Part shown: in pieces, positions 1 to 7,135 of the stretch | How the letters are laid out: every line of letters begins with the position of its first letter | How positions within the stretch are numbered: position 1 is the first letter of the stretch | Source of the DNA: Burkholderiales bacterium | GTDB lineage: Bacteria > Pseudomonadota > Gammaproteobacteria > Burkholderiales > Burkholderiaceae_D | Assembly: GCA_016197345.1 (NCBI GenBank) | Contig: JACPVY010000044.1 | Coordinates: 1-9,960 of the forward strand | DNA: 9,960 nucleotides | Direction: 5' to 3' | Notes under the pieces: generated by a model | What the model was told of the DNA's origin: nothing | What the model saw: only the letters and a program-made list of their open reading frames with translations | Databases searched by the model: none | Program-made: the position numbers and the translations under genes

Positions 1-506
1 GGTTCAATCGCAATGCCACCGATTTCAAACATCAAGAGCGTACTGAACGCATCGTCACCCATGAAGCGAGGGTTGGCTTGATTTGGCCATTGGCTGAGGC
101 CATCGGCGAAAAACGCGAGTGCATAAGCGTCGATAGCGGCGCGTTCTTCTAGCGAAAACGCACTATGCTCACACTGCCCTAAGCGAAACAAGGTAATTTC
201 AAGCGAATGGTGCAAATCGCAGCCTTGCGCTAACAATTCCAGCATACGCGGTAAAAAATATTTGAGTTCATCTGCTGGTTGCGCTTTTGGCATAGCGGCA
301 TCGTTGTAGCTATAAAAATGTCTATCGCTCAGCTCGCTAAGAGGAGTGCTACGCATCTCCAACTCGCGCTCCGGGCGCATGCAACATGCAGTGCACACGT
401 TGAGTACAGTTTGCGGTGCTGAGTAGCGCCCGAACACCGTATATAGCTGCGCTATAGCGGTTTGCAAAGCAGTTGGAAAATCCGTGGTGGCGCTATCGTT
501 AACCAT
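1..506 (-). CDS. Hypothetical protein, C-terminus cut off by window edge
   Basis: An open frame runs from ATG at 506-504 to the window edge with no stop, giving about 168 residues of an incomplete protein. I do not recognise a named family. The translation is a soluble, mixed-charge protein without signal peptide or membrane segment. A conserved-looking patch near residues 34-50 reads VCTACCMRPERELEMRS, with three cysteines close together followed by an acidic/basic helix, and a later stretch around residues 135-160 contains WPNQANPRFMGDDAF. The C-x2-CC arrangement could bind metal or simply be structural; I cannot tell. No good Shine-Dalgarno precedes the ATG, though a TATACT hexamer on the minus strand (541-536) lies about 30 bases upstream and could be a -10 box. 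The gene is divergent from the broken DTW gene, and the 136-base gap between them holds nothing else I can name. Confidence 0.7.
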   Translation of the reverse strand, partial: MVNDSATTDFPTALQTAIAQLYTVFGRYSAPQTVLNVCTACCMRPERELEMRSTPLSELSDRHFYSYNDAAMPKAQPADELKYFLPRMLELLAQGCDLHHSLEITLFRLGQCEHSAFSLEERAAIDAYALAFFADGLSQWPNQANPRFMGDDAFSTLLMFEIGGIAIE

Positions 507-642
507 GACATTTAGAGGCTAGTGAATTTGGTTTGAGTATAGCGCTGCGGCCAAAAACCAAGCGCCACCTAGCGTGAATAAAGTGTAAGTACAGGCCCAT
601 CTTCCCCTACAATGCACGGCAAGGTATCCCGACCAAAGCCCG

Positions 643-1165
643 ATGAACGCAAACCCTCCAGCCCACGCCGTCTCCCGCCTACGCACCGCACGCCTAGCGC
701 GTAGCACCAAGCCCTTCCTCGCCCGTGGTGGACCGCAGGGCGAGCGTTGTGCGGGTTGTCGCTTGATGCCTAGCCATTGCTTGTGTGACTTGCGCCCTAG
801 CGTGCCTACCCATGCTGCTGTGTGTTTGATCATGGCTGAAAACGAAGCGCTGAAACCGAGCAATACTGGCTGGTTGATCGCCGATGTGGTGCCGGATACC
901 TTTGCCTTCGAGTGGGCGCGCACCGCGCCTGATCCGGCGATGTTAACGCTGCTGGCCGATCCGCAATGGCAGCCGTATGTGGTCTTTCCGGGGGAGTTTG
1001 TCGCCCCGGAGCGGGTTGTCACTGAGTTGCAGCCCACGAGCGCTGTATAGCGAGCACTATATGCGCGCCAAATTGCAGCAAAAGCTGGACTTGGACGATG
1101 CCCTGCATCAGCGCCTGTGTTCGCTGATGCAGGCTACACCAACGGCAAGGCCGTCGTATCCTTAA
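643..1165 (+). pseudogene. Broken DTW-domain tRNA-uridine aminocarboxypropyltransferase (TapT-like)
   Basis: The frame from ATG 643 to TAG 1048-1050 gives 135 residues that match the N-terminal half of DTW-domain proteins. These transfer the aminocarboxypropyl group of S-adenosylmethionine to tRNA uridine (acp3U); E. coli TapT is the type member, at about 230 residues. Visible are the zinc-type cysteines C36, C39, C46 and C48, the KPSNTG motif at 71-76 and the FPGEF segment at 115-119. The core that should follow, with the DTW motif and the SAM-binding region, is absent. In a different frame, bases about 1043-1162 encode SEHYMRAKLQQKLDLDDALH and a short tail ending at TAA 1163-1165, which resembles the C-terminal end of the same family. 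I infer an internal deletion near 1030-1045 that joined the two ends out of frame. Both stops make an active enzyme very unlikely. The 3' end overlaps the convergent Lrp gene by 32 bases. Confidence 0.75.
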
Positions 1166-1646
1166 TCCGTTGTAGCGCGAAGCTCGATTTCACATCGAGC
1201 ACCGCCGGATGTTTGAGTAGCGTACCCATCATAAAGCGCGAAAAATGTTCCATGTCTTCGACGTGGACACGCAGCAGATAATCCATTTCCCCCGTCATCG
1301 CATAGCAAGCCACCACTTCCGGCCAATTCGCGACCGAGGCGGCGAAATCAGCGCGTGGCGAATTGGCGCTACTGCCTGCTCGGGCATTGCTAGCGGGCAG
1401 GGCGTCGCTATGCTTTTCCAAGCGCACATTCACATAGGCCAGCAAGCCAAGGCCGATTTTATCCGGCGCTAACAGCGCGACGTATTGGCGAATCACGCCC
1501 GCTTCTTCCAAGCGCTTAATCCGGCGCAAACAAGGTGAGGGCGATAGGCTGACTTTTTCCGCCACTTCTTGATTCGATAAGCGGCCATCCGCCTGCAAAA
1601 TTGCCAAAATTTTGCGGTCTGTTTTGTCAAGCGATATTTTGGCCAT
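1134..1646 (-). CDS. Lrp/AsnC family transcriptional regulator
   Basis: A 170-residue regulator. The start is set at ATG 1646-1644 (MAKISLDKTD) because GAGGGA lies just upstream and the usual LDxxDxKIL opening of the family follows; the frame could be extended 36 residues, but that stretch is low-complexity and overlaps the operator region. Residues about 8-52 form the AsnC helix-turn-helix (LSNQEVAEKVSLSPSPCLRR at 23-42). Residues about 66-158 form the RAM ligand-sensing domain, with the YAMTGEMDYLLRV turn at 115-127. Between LEKHS (76-80) and FAASVANWPEV (101-111) sits an extra Ala/Ser/Asn-rich segment of roughly 17 residues that typical members lack. Stop is TAG at 1136-1134. It is divergent from hpd, so it is probably the tyrosine/phenylalanine-responsive regulator of hpd and perhaps phhA, and probably autoregulated. 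That role is inferred from position and family. Confidence 0.9.
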   Translation of the reverse strand: MAKISLDKTDRKILAILQADGRLSNQEVAEKVSLSPSPCLRRIKRLEEAGVIRQYVALLAPDKIGLGLLAYVNVRLEKHSDALPASNARAGSSANSPRADFAASVANWPEVVACYAMTGEMDYLLRVHVEDMEHFSRFMMGTLLKHPAVLDVKSSFALQRIKDTTALPLV

Positions 1647-1667
1647 TTTTCCCTCAATTTTTTTGAT

Positions 1668-1718
1668 ATTGCGCAATTTTATTGCTGAAATAGTCGAATT
1701 ACGGGAATTATTTGCAAT
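1668..1718. promoter_or_regulatory. Candidate Lrp operator region between regulator and hpd
   Basis: The AT-rich spacer holds several ATTGC/GCAAT half-sites: a perfect 10-bp palindrome ATTGCGCAAT at 1668-1677, ATTGC at 1681-1685 and GCAAT at 1714-1718, the last inside an imperfect dyad GAATTATTTGCAATATTC (about 1705-1722). AsnC-family proteins bind multiple short dyads between divergent genes as higher oligomers, so this is the natural site for the adjacent regulator. The palindrome lies directly upstream of the regulator start, which fits autorepression, and the distal site overlaps where the hpd -35 box should be, which fits activation. The binding itself is inference. Confidence 0.35.
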
Positions 1719-1739
1719 ATTCTGCTTGGGGCTAGCGAC

Positions 1740-1745
1740 TATACT
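1740..1745 (+). promoter_or_regulatory. Putative -10 box of the hpd promoter
   Basis: TATACT is a good sigma70 -10 hexamer. At the expected 17-base distance upstream (1717-1722) the sequence is ATATTC, which is not a -35 consensus but overlaps the distal GCAAT half-site. A weak -35 next to a regulator site suggests an activator-dependent promoter. It would give a leader of about 110 bases before the hpd start; I see no riboswitch-like structure in that leader. Confidence 0.35.
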
Positions 1746-1864
1746 GTTCCGCAACTAAGTGGGGCCATCACACCACTCAGCATTACCAGTCTTGTACAGA
1801 GGCGACCTGAACAGAATTCGTGGCAAGCCGCGCGGCACCCACACTACATTTGAGGAGCATGACA

Positions 1865-2989
1865 ATGGAATTTCAAACTTGGGAAAACCCAATGGGCACC
1901 GACGGTTTTGAGTTTGTCGAGTACGCCGCACCCGATCCAAAAGCCTTAGGCGCCCTGTTCGAAACAATGGGTTTTACCGCGATTGCTCGCCATCGTCATA
2001 AAGATGTGACCTTGTATCGTCAAGGTGATATCAACTTCATCATCAATGCTGAACCTGATTCCTTCGCCCAGCGCTTTGCGCGTTTGCATGGCCAATCGGT
2101 GTGCGCGATTGCGATCCGGGTTGACGACGCTGCGTATGCGTACAAACGCGCTTTGGAACTCGGTGCATGGGGCTTCGACAATAAAAACGGTCCGATGGAA
2201 CTCAATATTCCAGCGATCAAAGGCGTTGGTGATTCCTTGCTGTATTTTGTTGATCGCTGGAAGGGCAAAAACGCCGCAAAAGGCGTGCCCGCTGGTTCGA
2301 TTGGTGACATCAGCATTTACGACGTCGATTTCGTCGCTATTCCCGGTGTCGAAGCCAATCCAGTCGGCAATGGCCTGACTTACATCGACCACCTGACGCA
2401 TAACGTGCATCGTGGCCGCATGAAAGAATGGGCTGAATTCTACGAAAACTTGTTCAATTTCCGCGAAATTCGTTACTTCGATATCCACGGCAAAATGACT
2501 GGCCTAAAATCGAAAGCAATGACCTCACCTTGCGGCAAAATCCGTATTCCTATCAATGAATCCTCGGATGACAAATCGCAAATCGCCGAATACCTCGAGC
2601 AATACCATGGCGAAGGTATCCAGCACATCGCGCTCGGTACCGACGACATTTATAGCTCGGTACAAACCATGAAAACTGGCGGCGTCGTGTTCCAAGACAC
2701 CATCGAAACCTACTACGATTTGATCGACAAGCGCCTGCCCGGCCATGGCGAAAAACTCGACGAATTGCGTCGCTTGCGGATTTTGATCGACGGCCATAGC
2801 AGCGAAAACAAACGCGAATTGCTATTGCAAATCTTCACCCAAACCGTGATCGGCCCTATCTTCTTTGAAATCATCCAACGCAAAGGCGATCAAGGTTTTG
2901 GCGAAGGTAATTTCCGCGCACTGTTTGAGTCGATCGAACTCGATCAAATCCGTCGCGGTGTGTTGAAAGATGAAACCACACCAGCGTAA
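1865..2989 (+). CDS. hpd: 4-hydroxyphenylpyruvate dioxygenase
   Basis: Non-haem Fe(II) enzyme that converts 4-hydroxyphenylpyruvate and O2 to homogentisate and CO2, the committing step of tyrosine breakdown in the cytoplasm. The start at 1865 (MEFQTWENPM, 374 residues) is chosen because GAGGAG at 1852-1857 sits 7 bases ahead; an in-frame ATG at 1859 is only 1 base from it, and an upstream start at 1820 has no ribosome site. Length matches bacterial Hpd. The two vicinal-oxygen-chelate halves are visible: N-terminal about 12-150, catalytic about 170-345. The iron ligands are H176 (in YIDHLTHNV), H254 (GIQHIALGTDD) and E335 (FFEIIQRKG), spaced as in characterised bacterial enzymes. The C-terminal GFGEGNFRALFESIE helix (344-358) that closes the active site is intact. 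It is divergent from the Lrp regulator and is followed after 111 bases by phhA, so the cluster supports Phe/Tyr catabolism. Confidence 0.97.
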   Translation: MEFQTWENPMGTDGFEFVEYAAPDPKALGALFETMGFTAIARHRHKDVTLYRQGDINFIINAEPDSFAQRFARLHGQSVCAIAIRVDDAAYAYKRALELGAWGFDNKNGPMELNIPAIKGVGDSLLYFVDRWKGKNAAKGVPAGSIGDISIYDVDFVAIPGVEANPVGNGLTYIDHLTHNVHRGRMKEWAEFYENLFNFREIRYFDIHGKMTGLKSKAMTSPCGKIRIPINESSDDKSQIAEYLEQYHGEGIQHIALGTDDIYSSVQTMKTGGVVFQDTIETYYDLIDKRLPGHGEKLDELRRLRILIDGHSSENKRELLLQIFTQTVIGPIFFEIIQRKGDQGFGEGNFRALFESIELDQIRRGVLKDETTPA

Positions 2990-3005
2990 TGCGCTAGTGC
3001 ATCAT

Positions 3006-3050
3006 GGCTAAAGATGGCGACGCTAGCGTGTCGCGATGCCGTCTTTAGCC
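3006..3050. repeat. Inverted repeat with 13-bp stem in the hpd-phhA spacer
   Basis: GGCTAAAGATGGC (3006-3018) pairs with GCCGTCTTTAGCC (3038-3050), with a single G-T wobble, around a loop that contains the palindrome CGCTAGCG (3021-3028). It starts 17 bases after the hpd stop. The right arm is followed by six A residues rather than a T run, and no T run follows it on the other strand, so it is not a standard intrinsic terminator in either direction. It may shape the 3' end or stability of hpd mRNA, or be a protein-binding dyad ahead of phhA. Confidence 0.6.
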
Positions 3051-3100
3051 AAAAAAGCAAGTATCCTTGAGCATTCCCTTTATTTGCAGCGAGAACGATC

Positions 3101-3982
3101 ATGAATAGCGCAGCCACCGTCAGCACTGACGACTTTTTTGCCAAAGTAGCCACCAAATCCGATAGCGGCGCCCTACGCGGCGACTATAGCAAGGCAGATT
3201 CCCGCTATGTGGTGCAGCAAGATTGGGCCGCCTATACCGAAGAAGAACATGCACTGTGGCGCAAGCTGTATCAGCGTCAATTGAAATTGCTGCCGGGCCG
3301 CGCTTGTGAGGAATTTATCGAAGGCTTAGCGTCGCTTGACGCCGCCGATGGCATCCCTGATTTTGCTAAGGCCAATATTGCGCTCGGCAAGGCGACAGGT
3401 TGGGAATTGGTAGCCGTGCCGGGCTTGATTCCTGAACAAGCATTTTTTGAGCACCTCGCCAATTGCCGCTTCCCGGTTTCCGTCTGGCTGCGCACCCCGG
3501 AAGAGTTCGATTACATCGTCGAACCAGACGTTTTCCACGATTTCTTTGGCCACGTACCTTTGCTATTGAACCCTATCTTCGCCAAGCATATGCAAGACTA
3601 TGGCAAGGGTGGTTTGAAGGCGATGAAACTAGGCGGCCTTGATATGCTCGCTCGCCTCTACTGGTACACGGTGGAATTTGGCTTGATCCAAAGCAAAGAT
3701 GGCTTGCGCATTTTCGGCGCGGGGATTTTGTCGTCGGGCGGTGAAGTCGAATACTGCTTGACCAGCGACAAACCATTGCGCGTTGCCTTTAACGTCGAAC
3801 GCGTGCTGCAAACGCTATACAAAATCGACTCGTACCAAGAAACCTATTTCGTCATCAATAGCTTCCAACAGCTGTTTGACGACACCGCGCCTGACTTTAC
3901 GCCTTACTACGAGCGCATCGGTAAGCTCGAGCCATTAGCGGCCAATACTTTGCTGCCGGGTGAGAGCAATATCGCGCCGTAA
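3101..3982 (+). CDS. phhA: Phenylalanine 4-monooxygenase
   Basis: Pterin-dependent aromatic amino acid hydroxylase (293 residues) that makes tyrosine from phenylalanine with O2 and tetrahydropterin. It is the short bacterial form: a catalytic domain with no ACT regulatory domain. The facial triad is H146, H151 (in DVFHDFFGHVPLL) and E192 (WYTVEFGL). The spacings of 5 and 41 residues equal those of the Chromobacterium violaceum enzyme (H138, H143, E184). The region around 203-218 (FGAGILSSGGEVEY) is the conserved pterin/substrate loop segment. The start at 3101 is preceded only by a weak purine stretch (GCGAGAAC); the first 30 or so residues look like the usual variable N-terminus. It lies downstream of hpd on the same strand and ends at the hairpin at 4180-4205. 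No phhB (pterin carbinolamine dehydratase) follows, so cofactor recycling must be encoded elsewhere. Confidence 0.97.
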   Translation: MNSAATVSTDDFFAKVATKSDSGALRGDYSKADSRYVVQQDWAAYTEEEHALWRKLYQRQLKLLPGRACEEFIEGLASLDAADGIPDFAKANIALGKATGWELVAVPGLIPEQAFFEHLANCRFPVSVWLRTPEEFDYIVEPDVFHDFFGHVPLLLNPIFAKHMQDYGKGGLKAMKLGGLDMLARLYWYTVEFGLIQSKDGLRIFGAGILSSGGEVEYCLTSDKPLRVAFNVERVLQTLYKIDSYQETYFVINSFQQLFDDTAPDFTPYYERIGKLEPLAANTLLPGESNIAP

Positions 3983-4303
3983 GGCCATCAGATCGTTTGG
4001 GCGTTGCCATGCGCGCCCAAGAAACTCCTGTTTTGTGCCAAAGACAGGGAAAAAAGCATGGGTTTCGCCGCATTTTCTCGGATTTTCTCTTTCAGCAGCG
4101 CAATTTTTCCACCAAATCTACTTTTCCTCTGCAATGCCTTCACGGTGCTAGTGGAAAGAGTCTAAAATGGCGGCAATTGAAACGACGCTCACAAAGCGTC
4201 GTTTTGCACTGACTCTCGCCAGCGTTTAAGCAAACGATGGGCGATATGAAATGAGCGAGCCAGTTGCCTTGCCGCAGCCAATGAGACAGATCACGGAGAC
4301 CCC
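3983..4303 (+). other. 321-base spacer between phhA and the oxidoreductase
   Basis: I find no gene here. Two short open frames (63 and 71 codons) overlap each other, lack ribosome sites and give translations without recognisable character. The spacer holds a weak 7-bp stem (TTGGGCG 3997-4003 with CGCCCAA 4014-4020) just after phhA, then the stronger terminator at 4180-4205, then GGAG at 4295-4298, five bases before the next start. A promoter for the downstream gene should lie after the terminator, but I see no convincing -35/-10 pair. There is no phhB remnant. Confidence 0.6.
4180..4205 (+). terminator. Rho-independent terminator after phhA
   Basis: AAACGACGCT (4180-4189) and AGCGTCGTTT (4195-4204) form a perfect 10-bp stem with a 5-base CACAA loop, and the right arm ends in TTTT. 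The T run is short, so termination may be partial. It lies about 200 bases after the phhA stop and separates the hydroxylase from the oxidoreductase as transcription units. Confidence 0.6.
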
Positions 4304-5470
4304 ATGAATGCACCGATTACCCCCAGCCAGCGCGCGCTGATGGAGGACATTTCCCTCGATGACAAATACACGCTAGAGCGTGGTCGTGCCTTTATCACTG
4401 GCACCCAAGCTTTGATTCGCCTGCCGATGTTGCAGCGCGAACGTGATTTGAAAGCGGGCTTGAATACGGCTGGCTACATCACCGGCTACCGTGGCTCACC
4501 GCTGACATCGGTCGATATGACGGCGATGAAAGCGAAAAAGCATCTCGATGCGCATCATGTCAAATTCCATCCCTGTATCAATGAAGATTTAGCCGCGACC
4601 GCCGTTTGGGGCACGCAGCAAGCGGATTTATTCCCCCAAGGGAAATATGACGGCGTGTTTGCGATGTGGTACGGCACAGGTCCGGGTGTGGATCGCTGCG
4701 GCGACGTCTTCAAGCATGCGAACATGGCGGGCACGGCTAAGCATGGTGGCGTATTGGTGTTAGCGGGTGATGATCACGCCGCTAAATCGTCCACCACCGC
4801 GCATCAAAGCGAACATGTGCTGAAAGCGTGGGGTATGCCCGTGCTCTTCCCATCATCGGTGCAGGAATACATCGACTACGGCTTGCATGCATGGGCGATG
4901 AGCCGCTATACCGGCTTGTGGGTAGCGATGAAGTGTGTCACCGATATCGTCGAATCTGGCGCGGTGGTGGATTTTGATCCAGATCGCGTACAAACCATCA
5001 TCCCAGAAGATTTCGAAATCCCTGCGGGCGGCATGAATATCCGTTGGCCGGATTCAGTGCTAGAGCAAGAAGACCGCATGAGTAATTTCAAGTGGTATGC
5101 GGCACTCGCCTATGTGCGCGCGAACAAGCTCAACCAGATTATTTGGGACAGCCCAAAAGCCAAAATCGGCATCATCACCGCTGGTAAATCCTACCTCGAT
5201 ACGCGCCAAGCGCTAGCCGATCTCGGCATCGACGAAGAAGTCGCAAAAGACATCGGCATTCGTCTCTACAAAATCGGCATGACATGGACGCTTGAAGCAG
5301 AAGGCGTACACGCTTTTGCGCAAGGGCTAGAAGAAATCATCGTCGTCGAAGAAAAGCGCCAGATTTTGGAATATGCGCTAAAAGAAGAGCTATACAACCT
5401 GCCAGACGGCCAGCGTCCACGCGTGGTCGGCAAGTTTGACGATACCGGCGAATGGAGTAATAACCCGTAA
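4304..5470 (+). CDS. Indolepyruvate ferredoxin oxidoreductase, N-terminal piece
   Basis: 388 residues from ATG 4304, with GGAG at 4295-4298 as ribosome site, to TAA 5468-5470. It corresponds to the pyruvate-oxidoreductase alpha-type N-terminal part of the fused enzyme: the thiamine-diphosphate pyrimidine-binding domain with GYRGSPL at 61-67 and the INED motif with a likely catalytic Glu at 94. GPGVDRCGDVFKHAN (126-140) and GDDHAAKSSTTAHQSE (155-170) follow, then the domain II region ending in VVEEKRQILEYALKEELYN (347-365). The end of the piece (GEWSNNP, then stop) falls in the linker before the cofactor-binding half. On its own it lacks the pyrophosphate-binding GDG motif and all iron-sulphur ligands, so it could act only with the downstream pieces. 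Confidence 0.85.
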   Translation: MNAPITPSQRALMEDISLDDKYTLERGRAFITGTQALIRLPMLQRERDLKAGLNTAGYITGYRGSPLTSVDMTAMKAKKHLDAHHVKFHPCINEDLAATAVWGTQQADLFPQGKYDGVFAMWYGTGPGVDRCGDVFKHANMAGTAKHGGVLVLAGDDHAAKSSTTAHQSEHVLKAWGMPVLFPSSVQEYIDYGLHAWAMSRYTGLWVAMKCVTDIVESGAVVDFDPDRVQTIIPEDFEIPAGGMNIRWPDSVLEQEDRMSNFKWYAALAYVRANKLNQIIWDSPKAKIGIITAGKSYLDTRQALADLGIDEEVAKDIGIRLYKIGMTWTLEAEGVHAFAQGLEEIIVVEEKRQILEYALKEELYNLPDGQRPRVVGKFDDTGEWSNNP

Positions 5471-7135
5471 ACCGGCCACGGCAATTGGCTGCTGCCCGCT
5501 ACTTACGAACTCAATCCAGCGCAAATCGCACGCGCTATCGCTAAGCGTATCGACCACTATTGCGGCGATCACCCGGTCGCCAAACGCGTGCATGAGCGGA
5601 TTTCCTTCCTCGAAGCCAAAGAAGAAGTGTTGAAAAACTTCAACGCTAAGCCAGACAAGGAAAAAGACCGTGTGCCGCATTTCTGCTCCGGTTGCCCGCA
5701 CAACACCTCAACCGTGGTGCCTGAAGGCAGCCGCGCGCTCGCGGGTATCGGTTGCCACTACATGGTGCAGTGGATGGACCGCGAAACCGATACCTTCACC
5801 CACATGGGCGGCGAAGGCGTCACTTGGGTTGGCCATTCACCGTTCACCAATGAAAAGCATATTTTCGCCAACTTGGGCGATGGCACTTACTACCATTCCG
5901 GCACGCTAGCGATTCGCGCAGCGGTGTCTGGCAAGGTGAATATCACCTACAAAATTTTGTACAACGATGCAGTCGCGATGACGGGTGGGCAAACCGTCGA
6001 TGGCCCGCTCGACCCCGCGACCATTTCGCGCCAAATCGCCGCTGAAGGCGTGAAGCCGATTATCGTCGTCACCGATGATCCAGAAAAATACCCGGCCGAT
6101 TACCCATGGGCAGCGGGCGTTACCGTGCGCCATCGCAATGAGTTAGATGCAGTGCAGCGCGAATTGCGCGAAATGCCGGGCGTCTCTGCCATGATTTACG
6201 ATCAAACCTGCGCCTCTGAAAAACGCCGTCGCCGGAAAATCGGTAAATTCCCTGATCCAGCGAAGCGCGCCGTCATCAATGAAGCGGTGTGTGAAGGCTG
6301 TGGCGATTGCAGCGTGCAATCGAATTGCTTGTCAGTCGAGCCGCTAGAAACCGATTTTGGTCGCAAGCGCCAAATCAACCAATCGTCTTGCAACAAGGAT
6401 TATTCTTGCGTGCGCGGTTTTTGCCCAAGTTTTGTGACGGTGGAAGGCGGTCAATTGAAAAAGCCCGCCAAAGTCACGATGGGCGACAAGAGCGGCCCCG
6501 CTAGCCAATTGCCAGAACCAATCTTGCCATCGACTAGCGAGCCATATGGCATCGTCGTCACGGGTATCGGCGGCACTGGCGTGGTCACGGTCGGCCAGAT
6601 TTTGGCGGTCGCCGCGCATTTGGAAGGTAAGGGTTCTTCCGTGCTCGACATGAGCGGTCTGGCGCAAAAAGGCGGCCCGGTGATGTCGCATGTGCGCTTA
6701 GCCGATTCGCAAGCGGACATCCACTCCACCCGCGTGGGGACAGGTATGGCGGATTTGGTGATCGGCTGCGACATGATCGTCACCACCAGCCGCGATGCCC
6801 TCTCGCGCATGGGCGAGGGGCGCACCTTTGCCGTTGTCAATGGCACTGGCGCACCGACCGCCGCCTTTGTGCGCAATCCAAACTGGCAATTCCCCGGCGA
6901 AAGCGCAGAAGCGAATATCCGCGCAGCCTGCGGTGCGAATAATGTTGATTTCATCGACGCAGGCCAAATCGCTACCGCGCTGATGGGCGACAATATCGCC
7001 ACCAATATGTTCATGCTTGGCTATGCGTGGCAAAAAGGACGTGTCCCACTGTCCGAAAAAGCTATCATGCGCGCGATTGAACTCAATGGCGTTTCGATTG
7101 ATTTCAACAAAAACTCCTTCACTTGGGGCCGCTAG
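5471..7135 (+). CDS. Indolepyruvate ferredoxin oxidoreductase, middle piece
   Basis: This is the same frame as the N-terminal piece, directly after its TAA. The reading resumes at once with TGHGNWLLPATYELNPAQIA, which belongs to the enzyme. The first possible restart codon is GTG 5588, which has no Shine-Dalgarno; counted from there the piece has 515 residues. Order of parts: CSGCPHNT (33-40); thiamine-diphosphate pyrophosphate domain with GDG 97-99 and N126 in YNDAVAMTGGQ; a ferredoxin-like insert with C235, C238, C241 and C247, then C268, C274 and C279; and the gamma-type domain opening with GIGGTGVVT (326-334) and LAQKGG (358-363). It ends ...FTWGR at TAG 7133-7135. All catalytic motifs look intact, which argues that the interruption is recent or not inactivating. 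Confidence 0.8.
   Translation, partial: TGHGNWLLPATYELNPAQIARAIAKRIDHYCGDHPVAKRVHERISFLEAKEEVLKNFNAKPDKEKDRVPHFCSGCPHNTSTVVPEGSRALAGIGCHYMVQWMDRETDTFTHMGGEGVTWVGHSPFTNEKHIFANLGDGTYYHSGTLAIRAAVSGKVNITYKILYNDAVAMTGGQTVDGPLDPATISRQIAAEGVKPIIVVTDDPEKYPADYPWAAGVTVRHRNELDAVQRELREMPGVSAMIYDQTCASEKRRRRKIGKFPDPAKRAVINEAVCEGCGDCSVQSNCLSVEPLETDFGRKRQINQSSCNKDYSCVRGFCPSFVTVEGGQLKKPAKVTMGDKSGPASQLPEPILPSTSEPYGIVVTGIGGTGVVTVGQILAVAAHLEGKGSSVLDMSGLAQKGGPVMSHVRLADSQADIHSTRVGTGMADLVIGCDMIVTTSRDALSRMGEGRTFAVVNGTGAPTAAFVRNPNWQFPGESAEANIRAACGANNVDFIDAGQIATALMGDNIATNMFMLGYAWQKGRVPLSEKAIMRAIELNGVSIDFNKNSFTWGR

Noticed and set aside
519..1037. 172-codon minus-strand open frame opposite the DTW remnant
   Set aside because: It is antisense to a frame with clear family motifs, its translation is Arg/Ser/Ala-rich without recognisable features, and it has no supporting context.
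1134..1754. Longer 206-residue start for the Lrp regulator at 1754
   Set aside because: The added 36 residues are low-complexity and cover the palindromic operator; ATG 1646 has GAGGGA and the normal family N-terminus.
1946..2488. 180-codon minus-strand open frame inside hpd
   Set aside because: It is a shadow of a highly conserved enzyme gene; the plus-strand frame carries the iron ligands.
3006..3056. Hairpin after hpd as an intrinsic terminator
   Set aside because: It is followed by A residues, not T residues, on the coding strand, and no T run follows on the other strand; kept as an inverted repeat only.
3960..4212. Two short overlapping open frames after phhA
   Set aside because: No ribosome sites, mutually overlapping frames, and one runs through the terminator hairpin.
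5460..5480. Stop codon recoding (selenocysteine, pyrrolysine or reassigned TAA)
   Set aside because: Selenocysteine uses UGA and pyrrolysine UAG; TAA ends several other genes here. Nonsense mutation or sequencing error is more likely.
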